DNA of 45,930 nucleotides from the NCBI GenBank assembly GCA_022794055.1, contig JAAWEA010000059.1, positions 1-45,930 of the forward strand, given 5' to 3'. The position numbers and the translations under genes are program-made. Below the pieces are notes generated by a model. The model did not search any database. It was given only the letters and a program-made list of their open reading frames with translations, and had not been told where the DNA came from. The DNA is from Clostridia bacterium (GTDB taxonomy: Bacteria; Bacillota; Clostridia; TANB77; CAG-508). Below are positions 25,363 to 34,550 of the stretch, in pieces. Numbering within the stretch: position 1 is the stretch's first letter; each line of letters starts with the position of its first letter.

Positions 25363-26994
25363 ATGGGGTACACAGCTCTTTATAGAAAATTTAGACCAAT
25401 AACTTTTTCAGAATTAGTTGGACAAGAACATATTACAAAAACTCTTAGAAATCAAATTATGGCAGATAGAGTAGGACATGCCTATTTATTTAATGGTGGA
25501 AGAGGGACAGGAAAAACATCATCTGCTAAAATTTTGGCAAGAGCAATTAATTGTCTAAATCCAAAAGATGGAGAGCCTTGTAATGAATGTGAGATTTGTA
25601 GGGGAGCTATAAATGGTTCTTTAACAGATGTTGTAGAAATGGATGCAGCTTCTAATAATAGTGTAGAAGATATTAGAAGTATTCGTGAAGAGGTAAATTT
25701 TTTGCCAACAAAGGCAAAATATAGAGTATATATAATAGATGAGGTTCACATGCTTTCACCAAGTGCTTTTAATGCTTTGTTAAAGACATTAGAAGAACCA
25801 CCAGAACATGTTAAATTTATTTTAGCAACTACGGAACCACAAAAATTACCAGCAACTATACTTTCAAGATGTCAAAGGTTTGACTTTAAAAGAATATCAA
25901 ATGAAGATATTATAAAAAGATTAAAAATTGTATGTGAAGAAAGTCAAATAGAAATTACAGAAGGTGCTTTAAATATTATTTCTACTTTAGCAGATGGAGC
26001 AATGAGAGATGCGTTATCGATTTTGGAAAGATGTGTACAAGATGGGAATAATAAAATTGATGAAGATAAAATTAAAGATTTAGTTGGAATTCCAAAAATA
26101 ATTTTTGTTCATAATATCTTAGATGCTATCATAGAATATGATATTGATAAAGCTTTACAAACTATGGACGAAATTTTAAATCAAGGTAAAGACTTGAACA
26201 ACTTTTTATGGGAAATGATTAAATATGTAAAAGATATCTTGTTATTTAAAGTTTCAGGTAAAGCGCAGTTATATAGTCCAGATGAAATTAAAAATATTGA
26301 AGTAATAGCAAATAAAACTCAAAAAGAAAAATTAGTATATTTTATTTATGAATTATCTAGTTTGGAAAATGATATAAAATGGTCAACACAAAAAACAATT
26401 GTATTTCAAGCTGGAATGATTAAATTGTGTAGTAAAGATATAGGAATAGGAAGTAGTATAGAAGAAAGAGTTGAAAAGATAGAAAATTACTTAAAAGCTG
26501 GAAAAAGTGTATCAGCTCCTGTAACAACGGTTGTAAATACAACAGAAGCTTTAAAGGCTAATACATATCAAGAAAAACAATCAATATCAAATAACATTAA
26601 TCAAACTAAAAATGTTAGGGAAACTGGAAGTTCATTAAATATAAAAAGTTATTCAAAAGATATAAAAAAGAGTTGGCCACAAATTGTAAATGATTTAAAG
26701 CAAAATGGAAAAATTGTATTATATACAAATTTAGTTAATACAAGTGCAGAGGAAATTAATGATATGACAGTAGGAATTAAATTTACAAAAGGTCTAACAG
26801 CTTTTGGAAAAGCAGTATTACAAAAGCAAGAAAATATTAAAGAGATTTCTACTATGGTTTCTATGGCCTGTGGAAAACCTATGCAAATAAAATATATTTT
26901 AGAAGATAAAAATAATTCAACAGATAATAAACCAGAAAGTGATATAGAAAGACTTGCAAGTCAGTCTGATATACCATTGAATATAATAGATTAA
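25363..26994 (+). CDS. dnaX: DNA polymerase III subunit gamma/tau
   Basis: This 543-residue clamp-loader ATPase has Walker A GGRGTGKTSS near residues 46-55, a four-Cys zinc module between ~64 and 79, Walker B IIDEVHML near 125-132 and the sensor/arginine-finger region LSRCQRFDF near 167-175. The N-terminal YRKFRP motif is intact. The C-terminal third is lineage-specific and contains the WPQIVNDLKQNGK tau-type region. It heads the dnaX-ybaB-recR group; ybaB starts 24 bp later. No slippery A-run producing a short gamma form is evident, but I did not test every position. Confidence 0.96.
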   Translation: MGYTALYRKFRPITFSELVGQEHITKTLRNQIMADRVGHAYLFNGGRGTGKTSSAKILARAINCLNPKDGEPCNECEICRGAINGSLTDVVEMDAASNNSVEDIRSIREEVNFLPTKAKYRVYIIDEVHMLSPSAFNALLKTLEEPPEHVKFILATTEPQKLPATILSRCQRFDFKRISNEDIIKRLKIVCEESQIEITEGALNIISTLADGAMRDALSILERCVQDGNNKIDEDKIKDLVGIPKIIFVHNILDAIIEYDIDKALQTMDEILNQGKDLNNFLWEMIKYVKDILLFKVSGKAQLYSPDEIKNIEVIANKTQKEKLVYFIYELSSLENDIKWSTQKTIVFQAGMIKLCSKDIGIGSSIEERVEKIENYLKAGKSVSAPVTTVVNTTEALKANTYQEKQSISNNINQTKNVRETGSSLNIKSYSKDIKKSWPQIVNDLKQNGKIVLYTNLVNTSAEEINDMTVGIKFTKGLTAFGKAVLQKQENIKEISTMVSMACGKPMQIKYILEDKNNSTDNKPESDIERLASQSDIPLNIID

Positions 26995-27018
26995 AAAAGT
27001 AAAGAGGAGGAATTTAAA

Positions 27019-27363
27019 ATGGCTAAAAGAGGAGGATTCCCAGGAGGAATGGGAGGATTTGGCGGAATGAATATTAATAACTTAATGAAAGAAGCTAAAA
27101 AAATGCAAGCAGAGATGCAAAAATCACAAGAGGAATTGGCTACAAAAGAATTTGATTCAACAGCAGGAGGAGGAGCTATTTCTGTTAAAGTAACAGGAGA
27201 AAAAGTAATAAAAGAAATAAAAATAAAACCAGATGTAGTTGATCCAGATGATGTAGAAATGTTAGAGGATTTAATATTAACAGCTGTTAATGAAGCATTA
27301 AGAAAAGTTGATTCAGCACAAAATCAAGAATTTGGTAAATTTAATTTGCCTGGAATGATGTAA
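27019..27363 (+). CDS. ybaB: YbaB/EbfC family nucleoid-associated protein
   Basis: This 114-residue protein has a Gly/Phe/Met-rich N terminus (RGGFPGGMGGFGGMN), then the YbaB core NNLMKEAKKMQAEMQKSQEEL, GGGAISVKVTGE and KPDVVDPDDVEMLEDLILTA. It binds DNA as a dimer. The position between dnaX and recR is strongly conserved in bacteria. The start follows GAGGAGG. Confidence 0.95.
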   Translation: MAKRGGFPGGMGGFGGMNINNLMKEAKKMQAEMQKSQEELATKEFDSTAGGGAISVKVTGEKVIKEIKIKPDVVDPDDVEMLEDLILTAVNEALRKVDSAQNQEFGKFNLPGMM

Positions 27364-27443
27364 TTTTTGTGTATAGAAAGATGAAGGTTTTTCTATAATT
27401 ACAGTTTTAGTTATATTTTGCTATATGAAAGGAATAATAGGAG

Positions 27444-28043
27444 ATGTCATTATATTCGCCATCAATAGAAAAATTAATTGAAAGTTTTGAAAAGCTACCT
27501 AGCATAGGTCATAAAACGGCTGCTAGGCTTGCTTTTTATATTTTAAATTGTTCAGAAGAAGAGACAAATGAATTTATTAAATCAATTACTGATGCAAAAC
27601 AAAATTTGAAATATTGTACAAGTTGCTATAATATATCTGATACAGACCCGTGCCCAATTTGTTCTAGTCCAAAAAGAGATCAAACTTCAATTTGTGTTGT
27701 AGAAGATGTACGAGATATTATTGCTATGGAAAAAACTCATGAATTCAAAGGTGTTTATCATGTTTTACATGGGTCTATTTCACCAATGAATGGTATTGGA
27801 CCAGACGATATAAAAATTAAAGAGTTACTTTCAAGACTTATGGATGGACAAGTAAGAGAAGTTATACTTGCTACTAATCCAAGAGTAGAAGGTGAAGCTA
27901 CAGCAATGTATTTGTCTAAATTGATTAAACCTTTGGGAATTACTGTTACAAGAATTGCACATGGAATTCCTGTTGGAGGAGATTTAGAATATACAGATGA
28001 AATTACTTTAACTAAGGCTTTAGAAGGTAGAAGAGAAATATAA
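27444..28043 (+). CDS. recR: Recombination protein RecR
   Basis: This 199-residue protein has the full RecR layout: N-terminal helix-hairpin-helix ([17 protein letters not shown]), a C4 zinc finger (CTSC...CPIC at ~57-72), a Toprim domain ([15 protein letters not shown], then [15 protein letters not shown]) and the C-terminal [16 protein letters not shown]. It acts with RecF/RecO in loading RecA at gaps. It is the last gene of the dnaX group; a strong terminator follows. Confidence 0.97.
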   Translation: MSLYSPSIEKLIESFEKLPSIGHKTAARLAFYILNCSEEETNEFIKSITDAKQNLKYCTSCYNISDTDPCPICSSPKRDQTSICVVEDVRDIIAMEKTHEFKGVYHVLHGSISPMNGIGPDDIKIKELLSRLMDGQVREVILATNPRVEGEATAMYLSKLIKPLGITVTRIAHGIPVGGDLEYTDEITLTKALEGRREI

Positions 28044-28082
28044 AAGGAGACACAGTTTATATAAAAATGTCTCCTTTTTTAT
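28042..28082 (+). terminator. Intrinsic terminator after recR
   Basis: An 11-bp perfect stem AAAAGGAGACA (28042-28052) with TGTCTCCTTTT (28068-28078) leads into a T-run. Confidence 0.85.
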
Positions 28083-28108
28083 TGAATAAGAAAAATTAAA
28101 GATTTTCC

Positions 28109-29071
28109 TTATTCAAACCAAATTTCATAAATATTAGTTTCATTTGAACAATTGCTTGAAATTCCAACATAATAATCACCTTCTGGTACATTAGAAATAT
28201 CCCATTTTAAAATTTCTTCTATAGTATCATAAAGCATTAATTCTGATTTATATTGAGTCCTTGCATTCATAAGATTTTCATTACTAATTTCTGTATTATC
28301 TAAAATAACTCTTCCAGAAACACCTCCATGATAATTTGTTTTTATGGAGTATTTACAGCATAATTTTGTTTTACCTGATATATTTACTTTATTTTTTGTA
28401 ATAATTGCCCATCCACCATAAGATCCAGCCCACCTAGTTGCAAAAAAAGAACCATTTTCATTTACTATTTTTGAATAAGTTTGATAAATTAAATTCCATC
28501 CTCCAGTAGTTGAGATTTTTTCATCTCCCTGTTTAAATAGATAATTTGTATCTTTAATTTCTTCTTTTTCTGATATATTAAAATTTTCTTTTTCAAATTC
28601 TTCTACTTTTTTAAAATTTACTATTAATTCTGGGATTTTTTCTATTGTTGCTCCTATTATTTTGCAACTTTCTCCAATTAGAAATTTGTATTCTGCATAA
28701 ATATCTACTGATACAACTAACCCTTCTAAGTCTGTTGTATTTTCAGAAATGTTTTCTTTTATGGAAGATGTTTTTTTATTGTAATATTTTTCTATTGTTA
28801 TATTGTCTGCTTCTTTCATTTTTTCGGCAATTATTTTTATATTGTATTTTTCATTTTTTTCAACACATTCTAATTGTATCTCCATTAATTTTAAATCTAC
28901 TATTTCTTTAGCACTTGTATATCTTGTCTTTTCATTTGATAATTCTGCTTTTCTAAATAATCCACTTCCTGTAAATTGCTGTATTGTTATTCCTGCTAAA
29001 ATTAGTAATATAATTATTGTAATTATAAGTGATATTAATGTTATTCCATGATTTTTATTAAAAAATTTCAT
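28109..29071 (-). CDS. Type IV pilin-like protein with a large C-terminal domain
   Basis: This 320-residue protein has the prepilin-type N terminus HGITLISLIITIIILLILAG: a Gly before a 20-residue helix, but Thr and Ser where classical pilins have Glu at mature position 5. The helix leads into a long alpha region (residues ~40-100) and then a beta-rich C-terminal domain with aromatic/Gly stretches (ATRWAGSYGGWAI). No pilus assembly, peptidase or ATPase gene is adjacent. Low-GC gut Clostridia carry many scattered GITLI-type proteins. Function is unknown; surface display is inferred. Confidence 0.7.
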   Translation of the reverse strand: MKFFNKNHGITLISLIITIIILLILAGITIQQFTGSGLFRKAELSNEKTRYTSAKEIVDLKLMEIQLECVEKNEKYNIKIIAEKMKEADNITIEKYYNKKTSSIKENISENTTDLEGLVVSVDIYAEYKFLIGESCKIIGATIEKIPELIVNFKKVEEFEKENFNISEKEEIKDTNYLFKQGDEKISTTGGWNLIYQTYSKIVNENGSFFATRWAGSYGGWAIITKNKVNISGKTKLCCKYSIKTNYHGGVSGRVILDNTEISNENLMNARTQYKSELMLYDTIEEILKWDISNVPEGDYYVGISSNCSNETNIYEIWFE

Positions 29072-29108
29072 AAATTTTTATCCTTTCTAATATTTATTAT
29101 TTTATCAT

Positions 29109-30251
29109 TTATAAAGATATAGAATTATTTTGTAATAATATTTTGCAAATTTCTTCTGTTGAATGTTTTTTAGATAAAATATTAGTTTTCTGTTTCATTA
29201 TTTCTAATTTTTCTGGACTGTTTAAAATATTTTCTAATATATTATAAGGTGAATCTTGTTTTTTTATCCAAATAGCACTTCCATTATTTTCAAGCAATTG
29301 TGCGTTTTCTTCTTCTTGACCAGGAATTGGATTTATAATAATCATTGGTAAATTCATAGCTAAACTTTCAGATGTAGTTAATCCTCCAGGTTTAGAAATT
29401 ATTAAATCAGAAATATACATTAATTCTGGTACTTGTTCTGTGTATTCTAAAATTTTAACAACATTTTGGGAGTTTTTATTCATTACTATTTTTTCAAATG
29501 CTGTCTTTATTTTTAGATTTCTTCCTGCAATAGCAATTACTTGAATATTATTGAAATTATTTACTAAACTTTTAAATATTTCAATTGTTTTTGATTTTCC
29601 AAGACCAAATTCGCCTCCAGCAAAGAAGAGAATTGTTTTAATATTATTTTGTAATCCTAATCTATTTAATATTTTATCTTTATCATATTTTTCTAAAAAT
29701 CTTGATGAGATTGGAATTCCAGTTGTGAATATTTTTGATATATGAATATTTTTATCAATTAAATAATCTTTCATTTTATCATTGGCTACAAAAAAGTAAT
29801 CTGTATAATCACTTCCTACAAGCCATTGGTCATGAGGAGAAAAGTCTGTCATTATAGTAGCAATTTTGCTTGTTATTTTTCCTTTTCTTTTTAAATAGCT
29901 ACACATTTGGCTACCAAATGGATGTGTAGAAATAATAATATCTGGTCTTTTTTCTCTTAATAATTTTAAAAGTTTTATAGCAAATATTTTGTTTGACCTA
30001 GAAGATATGTGGGCAAGAGGACCTTTTTGTGAGTCTGTATATATTTTACCCCAAGCCCAGGGAATTTTTTTTACCATTTTTATATATGTAGCTGTTGTAA
30101 TTTTTTCTATTGGTTTATTAACATATTTCATACAATCGATTAGTTCTGTTTGTATATTTTTATAATTAGCATTTATATATTCTTGAATGGATTTTGCCGC
30201 ATTTAAATGACCTCCTCCATAAGAAGCATAAAAAATTAATACTTTTTTCAT
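29109..30251 (-). CDS. UgtP/MGDG-synthase-like glycosyltransferase
   Basis: This 380-residue GT-B enzyme has the N-terminal membrane-lipid acceptor domain (FYASYGGGHLNAAKSIQEYI at ~7-26), STHPFGSQM, then a C-terminal nucleotide-sugar domain with FFAGGEFGLGKSK and the donor-binding ISKPGGLTTSESLAMNLPMI. The closest characterised enzymes are processive diacylglycerol glucosyltransferase (UgtP) and plant MGDG synthase, so it probably glycosylates membrane lipid using a UDP-sugar. The start ATG at 30251 follows AAGGTG; the frame reads back to an in-frame GTG inside that site. Confidence 0.88.
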   Translation of the reverse strand: MKKVLIFYASYGGGHLNAAKSIQEYINANYKNIQTELIDCMKYVNKPIEKITTATYIKMVKKIPWAWGKIYTDSQKGPLAHISSRSNKIFAIKLLKLLREKRPDIIISTHPFGSQMCSYLKRKGKITSKIATIMTDFSPHDQWLVGSDYTDYFFVANDKMKDYLIDKNIHISKIFTTGIPISSRFLEKYDKDKILNRLGLQNNIKTILFFAGGEFGLGKSKTIEIFKSLVNNFNNIQVIAIAGRNLKIKTAFEKIVMNKNSQNVVKILEYTEQVPELMYISDLIISKPGGLTTSESLAMNLPMIIINPIPGQEEENAQLLENNGSAIWIKKQDSPYNILENILNSPEKLEIMKQKTNILSKKHSTEEICKILLQNNSISL

Positions 30252-30352
30252 TATTATCACCTTGAAATTTTTATTTTTTTAAATTGTAACATATTTTTGA
30301 ATAATTTTCATTTGTTTGCAAAAAATATATTAAATATTTTTTAAAGGGTGAT

Positions 30353-30829
30353 ATGATGAAAAAATTTTTAAAGATGTTTTTTATAATAATTTTTTTAGTT
30401 ATATCCACAATTTGTGTATTTATTGTGGATAATAAACAGACAAATAATGTTAGTTTGGCAAAAGCTAGCAATACATCAGATATACAATTAATGGCTAGAG
30501 CAATAAATGGAGAGGCAAGAGGAGAACCCTATGAAGGACAAGTTGCTGTTGGAGCTGTAATTTTAAATAGAGTAAAAGATTCTAGATTTCCTAATTCTAT
30601 TTCAGGAGTAATATATCAGTCAGGAGCATTTACAGCTGTAGCTGATGGACAGATTAATGCAGCTATTAGCGAAGGTTCAACTGTTTATAAGGCGGCACAA
30701 GATGCAATGAATGGTTGGGATCCAACAGGTGGATGTGTTTATTATTTTAATCCAGCTACAGCTACAAATAAATGGATATGGTCTAGACCACTTGTTAAGA
30801 CAATTGGAAAACATAGATTTTGTAAATAG
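30353..30829 (+). CDS. sleB: Spore cortex-lytic hydrolase, SleB/CwlJ catalytic type
   Basis: This 158-residue protein has a signal/anchor segment (residues 5-25) and then the Hydrolase_2 domain: LMARAINGEARGEPYEGQVA, with the catalytic Glu in the GEARGE stretch, VGAVILNRVKDSRFPNSISG, and a C-terminal GCVYYFNP. SleB normally also carries an N-terminal peptidoglycan-binding domain; it is absent, so this is a catalytic-domain-only form. The ypeB gene 16 bp downstream identifies it as the SleB-type partner. It would act on spore cortex muramic-delta-lactam during germination. ATG codons at 30353 and 30356 are both possible. Confidence 0.92.
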   Translation: MMKKFLKMFFIIIFLVISTICVFIVDNKQTNNVSLAKASNTSDIQLMARAINGEARGEPYEGQVAVGAVILNRVKDSRFPNSISGVIYQSGAFTAVADGQINAAISEGSTVYKAAQDAMNGWDPTGGCVYYFNPATATNKWIWSRPLVKTIGKHRFCK

Positions 30830-30845
30830 AAGGGAAGTTTTATAT

Positions 30846-32213
30846 ATGAATGATTCAAAAAGTATTGAGTTAAAAAAATCTTATTTAATTAGTTTAATAG
30901 TTGCATTTGCTGTTGTAGCAGTTTGCTTAATAGCAGTTATTATTAATAATAAAAAAGATACTAGGTTGGCATCAGAGAATAATTACAATATGGCATTTTA
31001 TGAATTAGTAGATTATGTAGAAAATGTTGAAACATATCTTGCTAAATCGTTAATTTCAAGTACTCCTGAGCATGGAGCAGAGACGTTAACAAATGTTTGG
31101 AGAGAAGCGAATTTAGCACAAGCTTATTTAGCACAGCTTCCCCTTGAAAGTCAAGAACTTGAAAAGACAGAAAAGTTTTTAAATCAAGTAAGTGATTATA
31201 GTTATTCTTTATCAAGAAAAAATATATATAATGATAGTTTAACAGATGAAGACTTGAAAAATCTTAAGGATTTACATTCTTATAGTGTACAACTAGAAAA
31301 TATATTAAATCAATTATCAGAAGATATTAATTCAGGTAGAATTAAGTGGAGTGAACTTATTAGAAAAAATGAAGTTGCTTTTGCACAACAAGTAAGTACT
31401 AGTTCATTAGATGGATTCAGTAGTCTAGAGGAAAACTTCCATGAATACTCAGGACTAATTTATGACGGAGCATTTTCAGAGCATATTACAAATGGTGAGA
31501 AAAAAGGATTAACTGGTGAAGAAATTGATGAAGAAACTGCAAAACAGAAAGTAATTGAATTTATTGGTCAAGATAATGTTACAGAAATTTCTTCATTTGG
31601 ATTTTCTGAAAATGCTACTATACCAGAATATAATTTTTCTGTAAAAACTTCAGAAGAAAATAATATAACTATTGCAATCTCAAAAAAAGGAGGTCATATA
31701 GTCTATATGAATTCGAATAGAAGTGTTGATGCAGAAGTTATTTCACAAGATGAAGCAAATGAAAAAGGAAAAATGTTTTTATCAAATCATGGTTTTCCAG
31801 ATATGAAAGAGACATACTATTTAAAACAAGATGGAATTGTAACAATAAATTATGCCTATACTCAAAATAATGTTGTAATTTATTCTGATTTAATTAAGGT
31901 AAAAGTTGCATTGGATAATGGAGAAGTTTTAGGAATTGAAACAACAGGGTATTTAAATAATCATATACAAAGAGATATATCAAAAGTAAAAATAACTAAG
32001 GAAGAAGCTAAAAAGACTTTAAACAAGAATTTGGAAATTGCAGCAGAGGGACTTGCAATTATTCCTACAGAATTTCAAACTGAGATTTTATGTTATGAAT
32101 TTAAAGGAAAAGTAGAAGATAAGGAATTTTTAGTTTATATAAATGCTGAAAATGGTAGAGAAGAAGATGTTTTAATTATTACTAATACACCTAATGGAAT
32201 TTTAACAATGTAA
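30846..32213 (+). CDS. ypeB: Germination protein YpeB
   Basis: This 455-residue protein is close to the usual YpeB length. It has an N-terminal membrane helix (residues ~12-34), an extended helical region with NMAFYELVDYVENVETYLAKS and LTNVWREANLAQAYLAQLP, and C-terminal PepSY-like repeats with the pattern DEANEKGKMFLSNHGFPDM and TKEEAKKTLNKNL. YpeB is needed for stable localisation of SleB in spores. The ATG at 30846 follows AGGGAAG; the frame extends upstream through the sleB gene but that part is not YpeB-like. A large hairpin follows. Confidence 0.95.
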   Translation: MNDSKSIELKKSYLISLIVAFAVVAVCLIAVIINNKKDTRLASENNYNMAFYELVDYVENVETYLAKSLISSTPEHGAETLTNVWREANLAQAYLAQLPLESQELEKTEKFLNQVSDYSYSLSRKNIYNDSLTDEDLKNLKDLHSYSVQLENILNQLSEDINSGRIKWSELIRKNEVAFAQQVSTSSLDGFSSLEENFHEYSGLIYDGAFSEHITNGEKKGLTGEEIDEETAKQKVIEFIGQDNVTEISSFGFSENATIPEYNFSVKTSEENNITIAISKKGGHIVYMNSNRSVDAEVISQDEANEKGKMFLSNHGFPDMKETYYLKQDGIVTINYAYTQNNVVIYSDLIKVKVALDNGEVLGIETTGYLNNHIQRDISKVKITKEEAKKTLNKNLEIAAEGLAIIPTEFQTEILCYEFKGKVEDKEFLVYINAENGREEDVLIITNTPNGILTM

Positions 32214-32245
32214 TAAATATGTCATAAATTTTGAACATTTTGATA

Positions 32246-32360
32246 GTGAACTCCTTCTAGCTGTTAATATATTAATATTTTAGACAAAAACATATCTGTG
32301 GTCTTCCTATAGGTCTTTGTCTATAAAATATTAATATATTAACAGCTAGGAGGAGTTCAC
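32246..32360. repeat. Long imperfect inverted repeat, ~43-bp arms
   Basis: The left arm 32246-32288 starts GTGAACTCCTTCTAGCTG. The right arm 32316-32360 ends CAGCTAGGAGGAGTTCAC. They pair over about 43 positions with one G-T-type mismatch and one 2-base insertion. The loop is 27 bases. It sits between convergent ypeB and the vanW-like gene and has no poly-T exit, so it is more than an ordinary terminator. It could be a MITE remnant or a palindromic element. Confidence 0.8.
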
Positions 32361-32389
32361 AATTAAAATGATTTCTCTTTCTAATAAAT

Positions 32390-33922
32390 TTAGTGCTTTT
32401 TGTATGTATCTTTAGATAATAATTCAGTACTAATAACATTTCCATGCTGTTTTAAGGTTTTATAAGCTTCTGAATATATGGCATTTGAAGTGCTTCCAGT
32501 TATTCTTGAATTAATTATAACTTCATAATCATTATTGGTTTTTAGTCCAAATATTTTAAAATTAGCAATTCCTTTTTCAACTGAACAAGTAAGCTTTATT
32601 GGATAATCTCTATTATTTTTAAATTTAAAATCAATTGCTCCATATACGACAGTAGCATCACGACTAGCATTTGCATAGCTTGGTACAAATTGATGATTAG
32701 ATCTTTCTATAATTTCTAGATTTGCATATAAAACAGCATTATATAAGGTTGTTGTGATTTGGCATATTCCACCGCCAATTCCATTTTCAACACGTCCTTC
32801 TACATAAATTGGCGCTTCTTTATATCCAGCTGAAATTGTTCTTTCTCCAACAATTTTATTATAAGAAAATGTTTCACCTGGCATAAGTACTAAACCATTT
32901 ATTTTATTGGCTGCTAATATTAAGTTTGTAGTACGGTTTCTATTACTAATAGCATAATTAGTAGAAAATTCTGATAATAAGTCTGGGAAAGCTTCTGTAC
33001 CTATCATAGAAGTAGTTATATTTGGATATGTAATTTTTAAAGGAATTATATATTCATCTTTATCTTCATTTAATAAATTCTTGGCTTCTTCTAAAGAAAT
33101 AGCAAAATCTAATCCATTTTCACTAGGGTATATTTGATAAGGATTTTGAACATAATAAGCATCAACAGGATTTTTATATATTTCTTTATGTATTGCTTCA
33201 ATATCAATTGAATTTGGATTTTGTTTATAAGTAACAAGAGGAATATTATCTTTTAAATTTATATTTTTAATATTTTGCTTAATTATTTCAGCAGACTTTT
33301 CAATATCTATGATACAACCAGATTTTCCTTTTGTAATAATAATATTGTTATCTTCAATATAAGAACTACTCTGAATTATTTTATCAGGAAGCTTAGAAGA
33401 GGCATCTTCTAAGTCAGATTTTAGAAAATCTTCATTAAAAGAAAAATCTATATTGATATTTTCTTTAGAGAAAAGGCATTCTATAGTTTTTAGATTATTT
33501 TGTAATATATTACCAGATTTTCCAATTTGTGTAGCTTTATCTATAGCACTTTCAATATCATAATTAATTGATAGTTCTTCTACTGAAAGAGTAGTTTTGT
33601 ATTTATCATGTATCAAAGTAATTTCTTTTGGTATTTCTGAAATTATTTCATTTTTAACTTTTTTGAGAGCTTCTTCTCTAGAAAGTCCTGATACATTGAT
33701 ATTATTTATATATACACCACTAATTATATTAGGATTAATACCATTTAATAATGTAAATATTATAAAACTAGTAAAAATAATTAAGATTAGAAATAATGAG
33801 ATGATGCAAAAAACTTTTATAATATTAGAATTATTTCTAATATTATAATTTTCAACTGGTTTAAAAATTTTTTCTTCATTTAATTTTTCTTCTGTTGTAA
33901 TTTCTTTTTCTTTTACTTCCAT
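32390..33922 (-). CDS. VanW-family membrane protein with peptidoglycan-binding-like domains
   Basis: This 510-residue protein has an N-terminal cytoplasmic tail, a membrane helix at ~34-60, and repeated extracellular domains of the YoaR type (residues ~80-310: GVYINNINVSGLSREEA). The VanW domain follows (MPGETFSYNKIVGERT near 350, GRVENGIGGGICQITTTLYNAVLYANL near 375-401). VanW/YoaR proteins occur widely in spore-forming Firmicutes and their biochemical role is unsettled; a peptidoglycan-related role is suggested by the family. The start follows AAAGGAG. Vancomycin resistance should not be inferred, as no van gene is nearby. Confidence 0.88.
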   Translation of the reverse strand: MEVKEKEITTEEKLNEEKIFKPVENYNIRNNSNIIKVFCIISLFLILIIFTSFIIFTLLNGINPNIISGVYINNINVSGLSREEALKKVKNEIISEIPKEITLIHDKYKTTLSVEELSINYDIESAIDKATQIGKSGNILQNNLKTIECLFSKENINIDFSFNEDFLKSDLEDASSKLPDKIIQSSSYIEDNNIIITKGKSGCIIDIEKSAEIIKQNIKNINLKDNIPLVTYKQNPNSIDIEAIHKEIYKNPVDAYYVQNPYQIYPSENGLDFAISLEEAKNLLNEDKDEYIIPLKITYPNITTSMIGTEAFPDLLSEFSTNYAISNRNRTTNLILAANKINGLVLMPGETFSYNKIVGERTISAGYKEAPIYVEGRVENGIGGGICQITTTLYNAVLYANLEIIERSNHQFVPSYANASRDATVVYGAIDFKFKNNRDYPIKLTCSVEKGIANFKIFGLKTNNDYEVIINSRITGSTSNAIYSEAYKTLKQHGNVISTELLSKDTYKKH

Positions 33923-34008
33923 AATTTTCTCCTTTAACTTGTCTAATACATTATATCATGTTTATATGAGATTTACTACAAAAAATATAAAATTGACATA
34001 ATATTACT

Positions 34009-34038
34009 GATATATAAATTGAAAAATAGGTCATAATA
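34009..34038 (+). promoter_or_regulatory. Candidate sigma-G-type promoter for the SASP gene
   Basis: GATATA (34009-34014), a 17-bp spacer, and CATAATA (34032-34038) approximate the forespore sigma-F/G pattern. An 8-bp hairpin (34043-34050 with 34061-34068) precedes the ribosome-binding site and could stabilise the mRNA. Confidence 0.45.
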
Positions 34039-34082
34039 TTATTGATAAAGTTTGATTAAGCTTTATCAGTAAGGAGGATGTT

Positions 34083-34259
34083 ATGTCTAGGAATAGTAAA
34101 TTAATATCTGAAAATTTAAGAGAAGAAATTGCAAAAGAACTAGGTGTTTATGATCAAGTAAAAAAAGATGGTGGAAGTTGGGCAAATGTATCTTCAAAAG
34201 ACTGCGGAAATATTGTTACAAAAGCTATAGAAATAGCAAATCGTTCAGTAGAAAAATAG
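34083..34259 (+). CDS. Alpha/beta-type small acid-soluble spore protein
   Basis: This 58-residue product has the SASP core: LREEIAKELGVYDQV at ~10-24, then DGGSWANVSSKDCGNIVTKAI at ~28-48, corresponding to the ELG...GG.WGN(L/V)(T/S)S(R/K).CG consensus. These proteins coat spore DNA and protect it from UV and heat. It has a strong AAGGAGG ribosome-binding site and a sigma-G-like promoter. It has no partner genes. Relative to Bacillus SASPs the N terminus is short and GYWGN is replaced by GSWAN, a divergence seen in Clostridia. Confidence 0.9.
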   Translation: MSRNSKLISENLREEIAKELGVYDQVKKDGGSWANVSSKDCGNIVTKAIEIANRSVEK

Positions 34260-34282
34260 CAATTTAATATTATTTAAACTTT

Positions 34283-34316
34283 AAAAAATAGTCCTTAATA
34301 TTAAGGGCTATTTTTT
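34283..34316 (+). terminator. Intrinsic terminator after the SASP gene
   Basis: A 16-bp stem (34283-34298 with 34301-34316) with a 2-base loop and one G-T pair ends in TTTTTT. Confidence 0.8.
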
Positions 34317-34493
34317 CTAAACAAAAAAACATTCACAACATATCTTATAGAGATTTTGCATGCAAATAAATTAGTACATGTAATAATTTGAAAGATTAAA
34401 AATTTTAATTATGTCCTTTTGTTCTTATTTATTTTTTTTGAAATAATTGCAAATTAAAATAATATTTGCTTTTATTTGTGTTTGACAATAATA

Positions 34494-34522
34494 TTGCCAA
34501 AAATAAAAATATGGAATATAAT
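34494..34522 (+). promoter_or_regulatory. Promoter for murF-ddl
   Basis: TTGCCA (34494-34499), a 17-bp spacer, and TATAAT (34517-34522) lie 28 bp before the GTG start of murF. Confidence 0.6.
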
Positions 34523-34550
34523 GTACTAGTATAAAATATGAGGTGATTAT

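Noticed and set aside
32390..33922. Vancomycin resistance gene
   Set aside because: The VanW domain is common in spore-former proteins of the YoaR type and no vanA/H/X genes are nearby; ddl appears to be of ordinary D-Ala-D-Ala type.
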